The translations under genes were made by a program, and so were the position numbers. Shown piece by piece: positions 27,203 through 35,962 of a DNA stretch of 52,490 bases. The stretch is from contig CAZTHL010000019.1 in assembly GCA_964613585.1 (NCBI GenBank), positions 1-52,490 of the forward strand, written 5' to 3'. The notes under the pieces were generated by a model that made no database searches, had not been told where the DNA came from, and saw nothing but the letters and a program-made list of their open reading frames with translations. This DNA is from CAZTHL01 sp964613585 (lineage in GTDB: Bacteria; Pseudomonadota; Alphaproteobacteria; DSM-16000; Inquilinaceae). Position 1 is the first letter of the stretch, and every line of letters starts with the position of its first letter.

Positions 27203-28424
27203 CGGAGCTCAGGATCCGATTCGTGGACGAGGAGGGCGCGACCGGTCGGCCGGTGCCGCCCGCCGGCTGCAGGGTGCGCCCCTTCCACCGGCCGCCGCGG
27301 CCTTGCCAATGACGCCGCGCCGAGTCAAGCGTCATGAGCGTATAGAGGAGCCCGGCCATGGGCAACAGCAGGCCGAGCGTCGCCGGCTCCCCGTAGAGCC
27401 GCAGGGTCGGCCGGAACGCCACGGTCATGGCCGCCCAGGCCGCGGCGCCGCCGGCCGCCAGGGCGATCTGCTGGTGCACGGGCGCGGCCAGCAGCGCCAG
27501 GGGCGGCAGCAGGTAGAGCAGGGCCATGCCGGCGACCGTGCCGGCAAGGCGCGCAGGGGAGTGGTCGAGCTCGGTGTAGGCGGTGCGCGCGACCATGTCC
27601 CAGATGTCGCCGAGCCGCCGGTAGGGCCTCAGGCTGCGCACCCGCCCGGTCAGGCCGAGCCAGATGCGGCGGGGCTCGGGCCCGGCCTTGACCGCCCGGG
27701 CCAGCGCCACATCGTCGATCAGCGCGCCGCGGATGCGCTCGAAGCCGCCGATGGCGCCGAGCGTCGCGCGTCGGATCAGTACGCATCCGCCGGCCGCCGC
27801 CGCGGTCTTCCGGCCCGGCTCGTTCACCCAGGGAAACGGGTAGAGCTTCTGAAAGAAGAACACGAACGCGGGGATAAGCAGCCGGGCCCAGGCGCCGCCA
27901 TGCTCCAGCCGGACCATGAGCGAGACCAGGTCGAGGCCTTCGGTTTCCGCCTTGGTGACAAGCCGCCGCAGGGAGCCGGGATCGTGGGCGATGTCGGCGT
28001 CGGTCAGCCAGTAGAGCTCGGCCTTCGGATGATGCTCAACGGCGGCGCGCTGGGCCTCGGCCAGCGCCCACAGCTTGCCCGACCAGCCGGCCGGCAGCTC
28101 GCGGGCTTGGACGACCGTGAGCCGGTCGAGGCCGCCGGCGGCGCGAGCCGTCTCCCGGGCGATCTCGCCGGTGCCGTCGCGGCTGTGGTCATCGGCCAGG
28201 ATCACCGTCAGCCGGCCCGGATACTCCTGGCCGAGGAGCCGCCGCACGGTCTCGCCGATCACCGCCGCCTCGTCGCGGGCCGGCACCAGGGCCACGACCG
28301 CGGGCCAGGCGGGCGGCGGCGCCGCCGCGTCCGGCAGCCGCTGATCCGCCTGCCAGAACCGTCCGCGCCGGGTCAGGAGATAAAGCCAGGCGCCGAGCGA
28401 CAGGAAGGCGAGGAGGGTGATCAT
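27150..28424 (-). CDS. hpnB: Hopanoid-associated glycosyltransferase HpnB
   Basis: A 424-residue membrane-bound family 2 glycosyltransferase. An N-terminal hydrophobic segment (MITLLAFLSLGAWLYLL) precedes the nucleotide-binding motif ALVPARDEAAVIGETV, ILADDHSRDGTGEIA, and the metal-binding TDADIAHD. GSLRRLVTKAETEGLDLVSL and later hydrophobic segments (MALLYLLPPLALLAAPV, LGLLLPMAGLLYTLM) complete the layout. HpnB proteins are found in hopanoid loci, but the sugar donor and acceptor are not established. ATG 28424 was preferred over one 11 codons earlier. The C-terminal 35 residues are Pro/Ser-rich and overlap hpnC. Confidence 0.88.
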   Translation of the reverse strand: MITLLAFLSLGAWLYLLTRRGRFWQADQRLPDAAAPPPAWPAVVALVPARDEAAVIGETVRRLLGQEYPGRLTVILADDHSRDGTGEIARETARAAGGLDRLTVVQARELPAGWSGKLWALAEAQRAAVEHHPKAELYWLTDADIAHDPGSLRRLVTKAETEGLDLVSLMVRLEHGGAWARLLIPAFVFFFQKLYPFPWVNEPGRKTAAAAGGCVLIRRATLGAIGGFERIRGALIDDVALARAVKAGPEPRRIWLGLTGRVRSLRPYRRLGDIWDMVARTAYTELDHSPARLAGTVAGMALLYLLPPLALLAAPVHQQIALAAGGAAAWAAMTVAFRPTLRLYGEPATLGLLLPMAGLLYTLMTLDSARRHWQGRGGRWKGRTLQPAGGTGRPVAPSSSTNRILSSDEPAAPGRSALGQDGGR

Positions 28425-28475
28425 GGTCGTCCGCGTTCCCCGGTTGGGCCTTGGCACTCGACATCGCCGCTCGGA

Positions 28476-29264
28476 TCAAGCGGCCGGAAGGTTACCGCGT
28501 CCCGGCGCTGCGCGATCAAGCGCACCAGCGCCGGAACGCGACCGGACGCCCTCGGTGCGTCGCGCCCGGGCAAGGGCGGCGGAGCACCCGCTCACCATCG
28601 CGACGATCGTGCGGCCCAGTCCAAGCTGCTCGAGCACGAGCTCGACAAGTCCCTGGTCAAGGCCGTGCCGATGCATGGCGACATGCCGGCCGCAGGCATA
28701 GTCGGCCCGGCTGATGCCGCCGCGGGCCAGCGCGTGCCCCTGGCGGACAACCCCGATGAAGCGGTCCCGGAAAAGACCCTGCGCGCGCACCTCGGGACCC
28801 GTGGCGCCGCCGACGAGCCCGGTCTCGGGATCGACGGTCCCGTCCCGCAACGGAGCCTGGTCCTTGTCCGGCTTGAGCATGAAGCGCAACCGAGCCGCCG
28901 GCGCTTCCGCGCTGACAAGAGCGACAAGGTCGGGTCCAAAGGTTTCGACGAAGCCTTCGCCGGCCCGCAGGGAAAAGGTCCGGTCCAGCCTCCTGCGATC
29001 CAGCCCCTCCTGAGGGCGCAGAATCCTGCGCGCCTCCTCGACCAGCCGATCCACGGGCTCACGGAGCTCAAGCGCTCTCGGTGTCGGGACCAGCCTGCGC
29101 CCCGCTCGCACCAGCAATGGATCGCCGGTGATCTGCCGCAGCCTCGCCAGGGCTCGGCTCATGGCGGACGGGCTCAGTCGCAGGCGCTCGGCCGCGCGCG
29201 CCACGCTGCCCTCCGCGAGAAGGGCGTCGAGGGTGATCAGCAGATTCAGATCCGGCGTCGACAT
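28476..29264 (-). CDS. LysR-family regulator, C-terminus shortened
   Basis: A 262-residue protein with a LysR winged helix at the N-terminus (LITLDALLAEGSVARAAERL, then LSPSAMSRALARLRQITGDP) and an effector domain. LysR proteins are usually near 300 residues. The last recognisable family block is MVSGCSAALARARRTE, after which the sequence becomes Arg/Gly-rich and stops, so about 40 residues seem lost through a frameshift or truncation. It lies 51 bp upstream of hpnB but is divergent from an MFS remnant, its more likely original target. Confidence 0.75.
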   Translation of the reverse strand: MSTPDLNLLITLDALLAEGSVARAAERLRLSPSAMSRALARLRQITGDPLLVRAGRRLVPTPRALELREPVDRLVEEARRILRPQEGLDRRRLDRTFSLRAGEGFVETFGPDLVALVSAEAPAARLRFMLKPDKDQAPLRDGTVDPETGLVGGATGPEVRAQGLFRDRFIGVVRQGHALARGGISRADYACGRHVAMHRHGLDQGLVELVLEQLGLGRTIVAMVSGCSAALARARRTEGVRSRSGAGALDRAAPGRGNLPAA

Positions 29265-29425
29265 GACCGGGCGTTCGCGAGACCGGGCGTTCGCGAGCGC
29301 CGACCTGCGTGATGTGGCGCCCCATGCACTGTTCGACTGCAAATGGTGCGTCTTCCGCCATGCACGGTCAAGGAGCAATCTTTTGCCAGTCTCCTCGTGT
29401 GCCGCGTCAGACAACGGAAGTCATC

Positions 29426-29843
29426 ATGCACCGACCATCCTTGACTCGAGCCGAGGCAGCGCCAGTCCGCAGTCAAGACGAGGGCGCGCCGGTCGGCCGT
29501 CTTCAGCCTTGCCATGGCGATGTTGATCTCGTCGCTGGGCGTCAGCATCGCACACGTCGTCCTGCCGACCCTCTCCAGTCTTTCGGGCGACTTTCCGCAT
29601 CATGCCGCCACCGCGGATGCCGTGGCGGTCGGCATGCGGATCACGTTCGTGGTCGCCGGAGGGATCATCCTCCTCGCGCTGTCGATCGCGATCGCGAGCC
29701 GTCTTGTCGCCGGCCGACAGCGGCCGGCCTCGCGGCCCGGAGAGCCTGCACCGGGCCTGCGGCATGGCCGCCGGGTCCGGCACCCGTCGTGGCAATCGGG
29801 GAGAGAGCGGGACGCGCGGCCCATGCATCCTGATCGGGATTGA
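29426..29843 (+). pseudogene. Internally deleted MFS (DHA2-type) efflux gene remnant
   Basis: The frame from 29514 reads MAMLISSLGVSIAHVVLPTL, which matches the first membrane segment of DHA2-type drug exporters. After only about ten residues it continues DAVAVGMRITFVVAGGIILL plus ALSIAIASRL, which matches the last membrane segment and C-terminus of the same family. The roughly 400 residues between are missing, joined near 29575-29605. The likely original start (ATG 29426) is out of frame with the membrane segment, so a frameshift exists too. It is divergent from the LysR gene, the usual arrangement for a regulator and its efflux pump. A real two-segment peptide is the alternative but seems less likely. 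Confidence 0.6.
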
Positions 29844-30138
29844 TCGGCGCTGACCGGCGGAGCGGCCAAGGCTCCGCCTCAACGCGTGGCGGACCGGGTC
29901 GCATGGGACAGGCACGCGACATCGATCGGACGGGCCGTGGCATGATGCGTACCCAGCCACGCACCAAACCTTGCCGATGCAATCTATGCGACGATTAAGC
30001 CTGCCGGGGTGGCGTAGCTTGGGTTAGGGTCCTCGGCTCAGAGGGCCGAGGCCCGGCGCGCCGTCCGTGGTCCCTGGCCGCGTCGCGCGCGCACGAGAGG
30101 TGGCCCAAGAAAAGCATCACGCGGAGGCTCGGATCATC
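29844..30138. other. 295-bp region upstream of the peptide ABC importer operon
   Basis: No gene is recognisable. It holds a stem-loop at 30031-30051 and a good ribosome-binding sequence (GCGGAGG) before the importer binding-protein gene. The operon promoter should lie here, but I could not pick out a confident one. Confidence 0.4.
30031..30051 (+). terminator. Stem-loop before the ABC importer operon
   Basis: CCTCGGC-TCAGAGG-GCCGAGG has 7-bp arms, extended by flanking GGGT/CCC. It lies 88 bp before the binding-protein start and could end transcripts from the decayed MFS gene or sit in the operon leader. No T-tract follows. Confidence 0.3.
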
Positions 30139-31737
30139 ATGGAACGCGGCATGTGGCTGGGAGCGGTGTCCGCCCTGGCGCTGATGATGGCGCTGCCGGC
30201 GACGGCGGCGGCGAAGACGCTGGTATACTGCTCGGAAGGCAGCCCCGAGGGCTTCAACCCCTCGCTGTACACGGCGGGCACCACGTTCGATGCCAGTTCC
30301 CGCAACATCTACAACAGGCTGGTCGAGTTCGAGCGCGGCACCACCGAGATCATCCCCGCGCTCGCCGAATCCTGGGAGGTGTCGGAGGACGGCACCGAGT
30401 ACACCTTCACCCTGCGCCGCGGGGTCCCGTTTCACGAGACCGACAGCTTCACGCCGAGCCGGGAGTTCAATGCCGACGACGTGCTCTATACGTTCAATCG
30501 GCAGTGGCAGGCCGATCACCCCTATCACCAGGTCTCCGGCGGCGGCTACGAGTACTTCGTCAGCATGGACATGCCGGGCCTGCTCGAGGCGATCGAGAAG
30601 GTCGACGACTACACGGTCCGCTTCGTGCTGTCCCGGCCGGAGGCGCCGTTCATCGCCAACATGGCCATGGACTTCGCCTCGATCCTGTCGGCCGAGTATG
30701 CCGAGCAGATGATGGCGGCCGGCACGCCCGAGCGGGTCGACCTGGAGCCGGTCGGCACCGGCCCGTTCCAGGTGGTCGCGTATCAGAGGGACGCCCTCAT
30801 CCGCTATCAGGCCTTCGAGGACTACTGGAAGGGCCGGGCGCCGATCGACACCCTGATCTTCTCGATCACGCCGGATGCCTCGGTGCGCTGGGCCAAGCTG
30901 CAGGCCGGCGAATGTCACGTCATGCCGTACCCGCTGCCGGCCGACCTCGAGGCCATGGCGGCCCATGACGAGATCGATCTGCTGAGCCAGGAGGGCCTGA
31001 ACGTCGGCTATCTCGGCTTCAACGTCGAGAAGGAGCCGTTCGGCGACAAGCGGGTGCGCCAGGCGCTGAGCATGGCCATCGACAAGGAGGCGATCATCGA
31101 GGCCGTCTATCAGGGCGCCGGGCGGCCGGCCAAGAACCCGATCCCGCCGACCATCTGGTCCTACAACGAGGAGACCGAGGACTATCCGTACGATCCCGAG
31201 CAGGCGCGGGCCATGCTCGAGGAGGCGGGCCACGGGGACGGCTTCCGGATCACGATCTGGGCCATGCCGGTGCAGCGCCCCTACAACCCGGACGCCCGGC
31301 GCATGGCCGAGCTGATCCAGGCCGACTGGGCCGAGATCGGCGTCGACGCGGAGATCGTGTCGTATGAATGGGGCGAGTACCTGGAGCGGACCAAGACCGG
31401 CGAGCAGGACGCCTTCATGCTGGGCTGGACCGGCGACAACGGCGATCCCGACAACTTCCTGCACGTCCTGCTGAGCTGCGACGCGGTCGGCTCGGCCAAC
31501 CGGTCCCGCTGGTGCAACGACCGGTTCGACGCGCTGCTGGACCAGGCCAAGCGCAGCTTCGACCGCGCCGAGCGGACCCGGCTCTACGAGGAGGCGCAGC
31601 TCATCTTCAAGGAGGAGGCACCCTGGGTGACCATCGCCCATTCCGTCGTCTTCGAGCCGGTGCGCCGGGAGGTCATCGACTACCGCATCGATCCGTTCGG
31701 CGGCCACATCTTCTACGGCGTCGACCTGTCGGAGTAA
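30139..31737 (+). CDS. dppA: Peptide ABC importer, substrate-binding protein (DppA-like)
   Basis: A 532-residue periplasmic binding protein of solute-binding family 5. The ATG at 30139 follows GGAGG and opens a signal peptide (MERGMWLGAVSALALMMALP, cleavage near TAAA-K). LVYCSEGSPEGFNPSLYTAG is the DppA-like start of the mature protein, and VGTGPFQVVAYQRDALIRYQ is the family signature. MLGWTGDNGDPDNFL and WCNDRFDALLDQA are also DppA-like. A dipeptide or small-peptide ligand is likely; haem and delta-aminolevulinate use the same family. It heads the complete operon A-B-C-D-F. Confidence 0.92.
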   Translation: MERGMWLGAVSALALMMALPATAAAKTLVYCSEGSPEGFNPSLYTAGTTFDASSRNIYNRLVEFERGTTEIIPALAESWEVSEDGTEYTFTLRRGVPFHETDSFTPSREFNADDVLYTFNRQWQADHPYHQVSGGGYEYFVSMDMPGLLEAIEKVDDYTVRFVLSRPEAPFIANMAMDFASILSAEYAEQMMAAGTPERVDLEPVGTGPFQVVAYQRDALIRYQAFEDYWKGRAPIDTLIFSITPDASVRWAKLQAGECHVMPYPLPADLEAMAAHDEIDLLSQEGLNVGYLGFNVEKEPFGDKRVRQALSMAIDKEAIIEAVYQGAGRPAKNPIPPTIWSYNEETEDYPYDPEQARAMLEEAGHGDGFRITIWAMPVQRPYNPDARRMAELIQADWAEIGVDAEIVSYEWGEYLERTKTGEQDAFMLGWTGDNGDPDNFLHVLLSCDAVGSANRSRWCNDRFDALLDQAKRSFDRAERTRLYEEAQLIFKEEAPWVTIAHSVVFEPVRREVIDYRIDPFGGHIFYGVDLSE

Positions 31738-31843
31738 CCGGGCCCCGCGGCCGCCGGCCTGCCGCCCGAGCGGGCGCGCGCCGGCCGCCGCGGCCTCCGA
31801 CAGGCCCCGCCCTGCGCCGTCTCTCCCCCGACCCCCGGCCGGC

Positions 31844-32854
31844 ATGCTCCGCTTCCTCCTGACCCGGGCCTCGCTGCTCATCCCGACCTTCCTCGGGGTG
31901 ACGGTGCTGGCCTTTGCGATGATCCGCCTGGTGCCCGGCGACCCGGTCGAGCTGATGGCCGGCGAGCGCGGCATGAGCCCGGAGCGCCACGCGCAGATGA
32001 TGGCCGAGCTCGGCCTCGACCGCCCCTGGCCGGTGCAGTATCTCGACTACATCGGCGGGGTTCTGCAGGGCGACTTCGGCACCTCGCTGATCACCCGAAC
32101 GCCGGTGCTCACCGAGTTCCTGACGCTGTTCCCAGCGACGCTGGAGCTGTCGCTCTGCGCCATGCTGTTCGCCGTCGCCATCGGCCTGCCGGCGGGCATC
32201 CTGGCCGCCGTCAAGCGCGGCTCGGCCCTCGACCACACGGTGATGGGGGTGTCGCTCACCGGCTACTCCATGCCGATCTTCTGGTGGGGCCTGCTCGCCA
32301 TCCTGCTGTTCTCGGTGACACTTGACTGGACCCCCGTCTCCGGACGCATCTCGGTGCTCTACTGGATCGAGCCGGTGACCGGGTTCCTCCTGATCGACAC
32401 GCTGCTCGCCGGCGAGCCCGGGGCGTTCGGCTCGGCGGTGTCGCACCTGATCCTGCCGACCATCGTGCTGGGCACCATTCCGCTGGCGGTCATCGCCCGG
32501 ATGACCCGCTCCGCGATGCTGGAGGTGCTGGGCGAGGACTACATCCGCACCGCGCGGGCGAAGGGGCTGCCGCCCTGGCGGGTCGTCTCGGTGCACGCGC
32601 TGCGCAACGCGCTGATCCCGGTGGTCACCGTCATCGGCCTGCAGGTCGGCGTGCTGTTCGCCGGCGCGATCCTGACCGAAACCATTTTCTCATGGCCCGG
32701 GATCGGCAAATGGATGATCGAGTCGATCCACCGGCGCGACTATCCGGTGCTGCAGGGCGGCCTCCTGCTGATCGCCGGCACCGTCATGCTGGTCAACCTG
32801 CTGGTCGACGTCACCTATGGCGTGCTCAACCCGCGCATCCGGCCGCGCGGCTGA
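31844..32854 (+). CDS. dppB: Peptide ABC importer, permease DppB
   Basis: A 336-residue inner-membrane permease. MLRFLLTRASLLIPTFLGVT is the usual N-terminal segment, and the ATPase-coupling EAA loop reads LGEDYIRTARAKGLPPWRV. ETIFSWPGIGKWMIESI and YPVLQGG are typical of the DppB group. Six membrane segments are expected. It follows the binding-protein gene by 106 bp. Confidence 0.95.
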   Translation: MLRFLLTRASLLIPTFLGVTVLAFAMIRLVPGDPVELMAGERGMSPERHAQMMAELGLDRPWPVQYLDYIGGVLQGDFGTSLITRTPVLTEFLTLFPATLELSLCAMLFAVAIGLPAGILAAVKRGSALDHTVMGVSLTGYSMPIFWWGLLAILLFSVTLDWTPVSGRISVLYWIEPVTGFLLIDTLLAGEPGAFGSAVSHLILPTIVLGTIPLAVIARMTRSAMLEVLGEDYIRTARAKGLPPWRVVSVHALRNALIPVVTVIGLQVGVLFAGAILTETIFSWPGIGKWMIESIHRRDYPVLQGGLLLIAGTVMLVNLLVDVTYGVLNPRIRPRG

Positions 32855-32885
32855 CCGGCGTCCGCATGCCCACGGGATCCCAGCC

Positions 32886-33833
32886 ATGACGGTCGAAACG
32901 GAACGGCAGCCGCCGGCCGGCGCACGGCCCTCGGCCGGCCCCGCCGCCGTCGCGACCCGGCCGGTGGCCGCGGCGCCGCATCCGCTGGCCGAGTTCTGGC
33001 ACGACTTCAAGCGCGGCAAGGGCGCCGTCGCCGGTCTCGTGGTGATCGTCGTCGTGGCGCTGGTCGCCGTGCTCGCCGACCTGATCGCGCCGTACTCGCC
33101 GACCCAGCAGTTCCGCGACGCCATCCTGGTGCCGCCGGCCTGGGTCGAGGGAGGTGATCCGCGCTTCCTGCTCGGCACCGACCCGGTCGGCCGCGACATC
33201 CTGTCCCGGCTGATCCACGGCGCCCGTCTGTCCCTCATCATCGGGCTCATCGTCGTCACCCTGTCGCTGGCCGCCGGCGTCGTGCTCGGCCTCGTCGCCG
33301 GCTTCGACCGCGGCGCCCTCGACGCCCTCATCATGCGCGCCATGGACGTCATGCTGTCGCTGCCGAGCCTGCTGCTCGCCATCGTCATCGTCGCCATCCT
33401 CGGCCCGAGCCTGACCAACGCCACGGTGGCCATCGCCATCGTCATCCTGCCGCACTACACGCGCCTCACCCGGGCGGCGGTCCTGAGCGAGCTCGGCCGC
33501 GACTATGTCACCGCCTCGCGCGTCGCCGGGGCCGGCCGGCTTCGCCTCATGTTCATCACCGTGCTGCCGAACTGCCTGGCGCCGCTCATCGTGCAGGCGA
33601 CGCTCGGGTTCTCGACGGCCATCCTCGACGCCGCCGCGCTCGGCTTCATCGGGCTCGGCGCCCAGCCGCCGACACCGGAATGGGGCACCATGCTGGCCGA
33701 CGCCCGTGCCTTTGTGCAGCGCGCCTGGTGGGTGGTGACCTTCCCCGGCCTGGCGATCCTGATCACCGTGCTGTCCTTCAACCTGCTGGGCGACGGTCTG
33801 CGCGACGCCCTCGACCCGAAGCTGAAGCGCTGA
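32886..33833 (+). CDS. dppC: Peptide ABC importer, permease DppC
   Basis: A 315-residue inner-membrane permease. A Pro/Ala-rich N-terminal tail (about 35 residues) precedes the DppC-type segment FWHDFKRGKGAVAGLVVIVV. FLLGTDPVGRDILSRLIHGA and LGRDYVTASRVAGAGRLRLM (the EAA loop) are diagnostic, as is AALGFIGLGAQPPTPEWG. ATG 32886 lies 31 bp after dppB. Confidence 0.95.
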   Translation: MTVETERQPPAGARPSAGPAAVATRPVAAAPHPLAEFWHDFKRGKGAVAGLVVIVVVALVAVLADLIAPYSPTQQFRDAILVPPAWVEGGDPRFLLGTDPVGRDILSRLIHGARLSLIIGLIVVTLSLAAGVVLGLVAGFDRGALDALIMRAMDVMLSLPSLLLAIVIVAILGPSLTNATVAIAIVILPHYTRLTRAAVLSELGRDYVTASRVAGAGRLRLMFITVLPNCLAPLIVQATLGFSTAILDAAALGFIGLGAQPPTPEWGTMLADARAFVQRAWWVVTFPGLAILITVLSFNLLGDGLRDALDPKLKR

Positions 33834-33839
33834 AGGCCC

Positions 33840-34817
33840 ATGCCTCTGCTCGAGATCGGGAACCTGTCCGTGGAGTTCGACACCGCCGGCGGCCGGTTTC
33901 GCGCCGTCGACGGCGTCGACCTGTCGGTTGACCGCGGCGAGGTGGTCGGCATCGTCGGCGAGTCCGGCTCGGGCAAGAGCGTCACCTCGCTCGCCGTCAT
34001 GGGCCTGATCGCCGGCCATGGCCGGGTGCTGGCCGACCGGCTCGACTTCGACGGGCGCGACCTGCGCCGGTTGTCGCCGGCCGACCGGCGCCGGCTCACC
34101 GGCAGGGAGGTCGCCATGATCTTCCAGGAGCCGCTGACCAGCCTCAACCCGTGCTTCACCGTGGGCTTCCAGATCATGGAGGCGCTCGGGCTGCACGAGG
34201 GCGGCTCGCGCGCCGCGCGCCGCCGGCGCACGGTCGAGCTGCTCGAGCAGGTCGGCATCCCGGCGCCGGCGAGCCGGCTCGACTCCTTCCCGCACCAGCT
34301 GTCGGGCGGAATGAACCAGCGCGTCATGATCGCCATGGCGATCGCCTGCAGCCCGCGGCTGCTGATCGCCGACGAGCCGACCACGGCGCTCGACGTCACC
34401 ATACAGCGCCAGATCCTCGATCTGCTGCTCGACCTGCAGCGCCAGCGCGGCATGGCGCTCATTCTGATCACCCATGACATGGGGGTGATCGCCGAGACGG
34501 CGCGGCGGGTCGTGGTCATGTATGCCGGCCAGGTGGTCGAGACGCGGCCGGCCGAGGCCCTGTTCGCCCGGCCGCGGCACCCCTACACGGATGCGCTCCT
34601 GCAGGCGCTGCCCGAGCGCGCCGTCGGCCGCCGGCGCCTGCCGACCATCCCCGGCGTCGTGCCCGGGGCGCACGACCGGCCCGGCGGCTGTCTGTTCGCA
34701 CCACGTTGCCCGCGCGCCGAGGCCGTCTGCCATGAGACCCGGCCGGCGCTGACAGCCGACGGCGAGGGCGCGGTGCGCTGCTATTTTCCGGTGCACGAGG
34801 CGGCCGACGCGGCATGA
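33840..34817 (+). CDS. dppD: Peptide ABC importer, ATPase DppD
   Basis: A 325-residue ATPase. Walker A is GESGSGKS, the signature is LSGGMNQRVMIAMA, Walker B is LLIADEPTTALD, and the switch His lies in LILITHDMGVIAE. The C-terminal oligopeptide-transporter extension (CLFAPRCPRAEAVC) carries the four cysteines that can hold an iron-sulfur cluster in this family. It starts 6 bp after dppC and overlaps dppF by ATGA. Confidence 0.95.
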   Translation: MPLLEIGNLSVEFDTAGGRFRAVDGVDLSVDRGEVVGIVGESGSGKSVTSLAVMGLIAGHGRVLADRLDFDGRDLRRLSPADRRRLTGREVAMIFQEPLTSLNPCFTVGFQIMEALGLHEGGSRAARRRRTVELLEQVGIPAPASRLDSFPHQLSGGMNQRVMIAMAIACSPRLLIADEPTTALDVTIQRQILDLLLDLQRQRGMALILITHDMGVIAETARRVVVMYAGQVVETRPAEALFARPRHPYTDALLQALPERAVGRRRLPTIPGVVPGAHDRPGGCLFAPRCPRAEAVCHETRPALTADGEGAVRCYFPVHEAADAA

Positions 34818-35830
34818 GCACGACCCGCGCGGACCGCCCGCTCGTCGACGCCCGCGACCTCGCGCGCCAGTACCGGGTCCGCCGCGGCCCGTTCCGCCGG
34901 GAGGCGGTGGTCCGCGCGGTCGAGGGTGCCAGCTTCACGCTCGAGCCGGGGCGGACGCTCGCCTGCGTCGGCGAGTCGGGCTGCGGCAAGTCGACGCTGG
35001 GCCGGCTGGTCACGATGATCGAGCCGCCGACCGGCGGCAGCTTGCGGATCGGCGGCCACGAGGTGAGCGCCGCGGACCGTTCCGTGCGCCGGCAGCTGCG
35101 CCGCGACGTGCAGATGGTGTTCCAGGACCCGTACGGCTCGCTCAACCCGCGCAAGAGGATCGGCTCGATCCTGGAGGAGCCGCTGGTCATCAACACCGGT
35201 CTCGCCAAGGCCGAGCGGCGCGAGCGGGCCGAGGCGATGATGGCGCAGGTCGGGCTGCGGCCGGAGCTCTACGGCCGCTATCCGCACATGTTCTCCGGCG
35301 GCCAGCGCCAGCGCGTGGCCATCGCCCGGGCGCTGATGCTCGAGCCGCGGGTGGTCGTGGCCGACGAGCCGGTCTCGGCGCTCGACCTGTCGATCCAGGC
35401 GCAGGTGCTGAACCTGATGATGGACCTGCAGGATCAGCACGGCTTCGCCACCCTGTTCATCTCCCACGACCTCTCGGTGGTGCGGCATATCGCCGACCAG
35501 GTGATGGTCATGTACCTGGGCCGGCCGGTCGAGCAGGGGCCGAAGGCGCCGATCTTCGAGCGGCCGCTGCATCCGTATACCCGGGTCCTGTTCGCCGCCA
35601 CGCCGACCACCGATCCGGCACGGCGCGCCGAGCGCGTGCCGCTGCGAGGCGAGGTGCCGTCGCCCCTGAGCCCGCCCTCGGGCTGCGTCTTCCGCACCCG
35701 CTGCCCCTACGCCACAGGCCGCTGCGCCGAGGAACGTCCGCCGTTGCGGGAGGTGGCCGGCCGGCGCGTGGCCTGCCATTATGCCGAGGCCGTCGGCGCC
35801 GGCACCCAGCCGGTTACCGCGGCGGCCTGA
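34814..35830 (+). CDS. dppF: Peptide ABC importer, ATPase DppF
   Basis: A 338-residue ATPase, the second of the pair. Walker A is GESGCGKS, the Q-loop region reads MVFQDPYGSLNPRKRIG, the signature is FSGGQRQRVAIARAL, and Walker B is VVVADEPVSALD. The C-terminal extension has CVFRTRCPYATGRC. It is the last gene of the operon, and a stem-loop follows five bases after its stop. Confidence 0.95.
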   Translation: MSTTRADRPLVDARDLARQYRVRRGPFRREAVVRAVEGASFTLEPGRTLACVGESGCGKSTLGRLVTMIEPPTGGSLRIGGHEVSAADRSVRRQLRRDVQMVFQDPYGSLNPRKRIGSILEEPLVINTGLAKAERRERAEAMMAQVGLRPELYGRYPHMFSGGQRQRVAIARALMLEPRVVVADEPVSALDLSIQAQVLNLMMDLQDQHGFATLFISHDLSVVRHIADQVMVMYLGRPVEQGPKAPIFERPLHPYTRVLFAATPTTDPARRAERVPLRGEVPSPLSPPSGCVFRTRCPYATGRCAEERPPLREVAGRRVACHYAEAVGAGTQPVTAAA

Positions 35831-35834
35831 CTCG

Positions 35835-35866
35835 CGGACCCCCGGACGGAACGATCGCCGGGTCCG
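35835..35866 (+). terminator. Stem-loop after dppF (candidate terminator)
   Basis: CGGACCC (35835-35841) pairs with GGGTCCG (35860-35866) around an 18-base loop that can fold further. It lies at the end of the five-gene importer operon. The following GCTATTC is only weakly T-rich. Confidence 0.4.
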
Positions 35867-35962
35867 GCTATTCATCCGGATGCTGATATTTGGCGTTCGC
35901 CACTCTCCTTTCGTAGCCCGCGCCTTATTGTTTGGCGGGCAGGCTCGGCGAAGGCCGCTCCC

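Noticed and set aside
26306..28424. HpnC or HpnD as the missing CrtB phytoene synthase
   Set aside because: Both have the motifs and gene context of the hpnCDE squalene route (LQD-C form in HpnC, coupled to HpnE), so I did not reassign either.
29995..31974. 659-residue minus-strand frame opposite the peptide-binding protein gene
   Set aside because: It is a shadow of the binding-protein gene; it has no signal peptide or domain and shares the His/Gly/Arg bias of other shadows.
32826..34796. 656-residue minus-strand frame opposite dppC and dppD
   Set aside because: It is antisense to two clear ABC transporter genes and has no recognisable motif.
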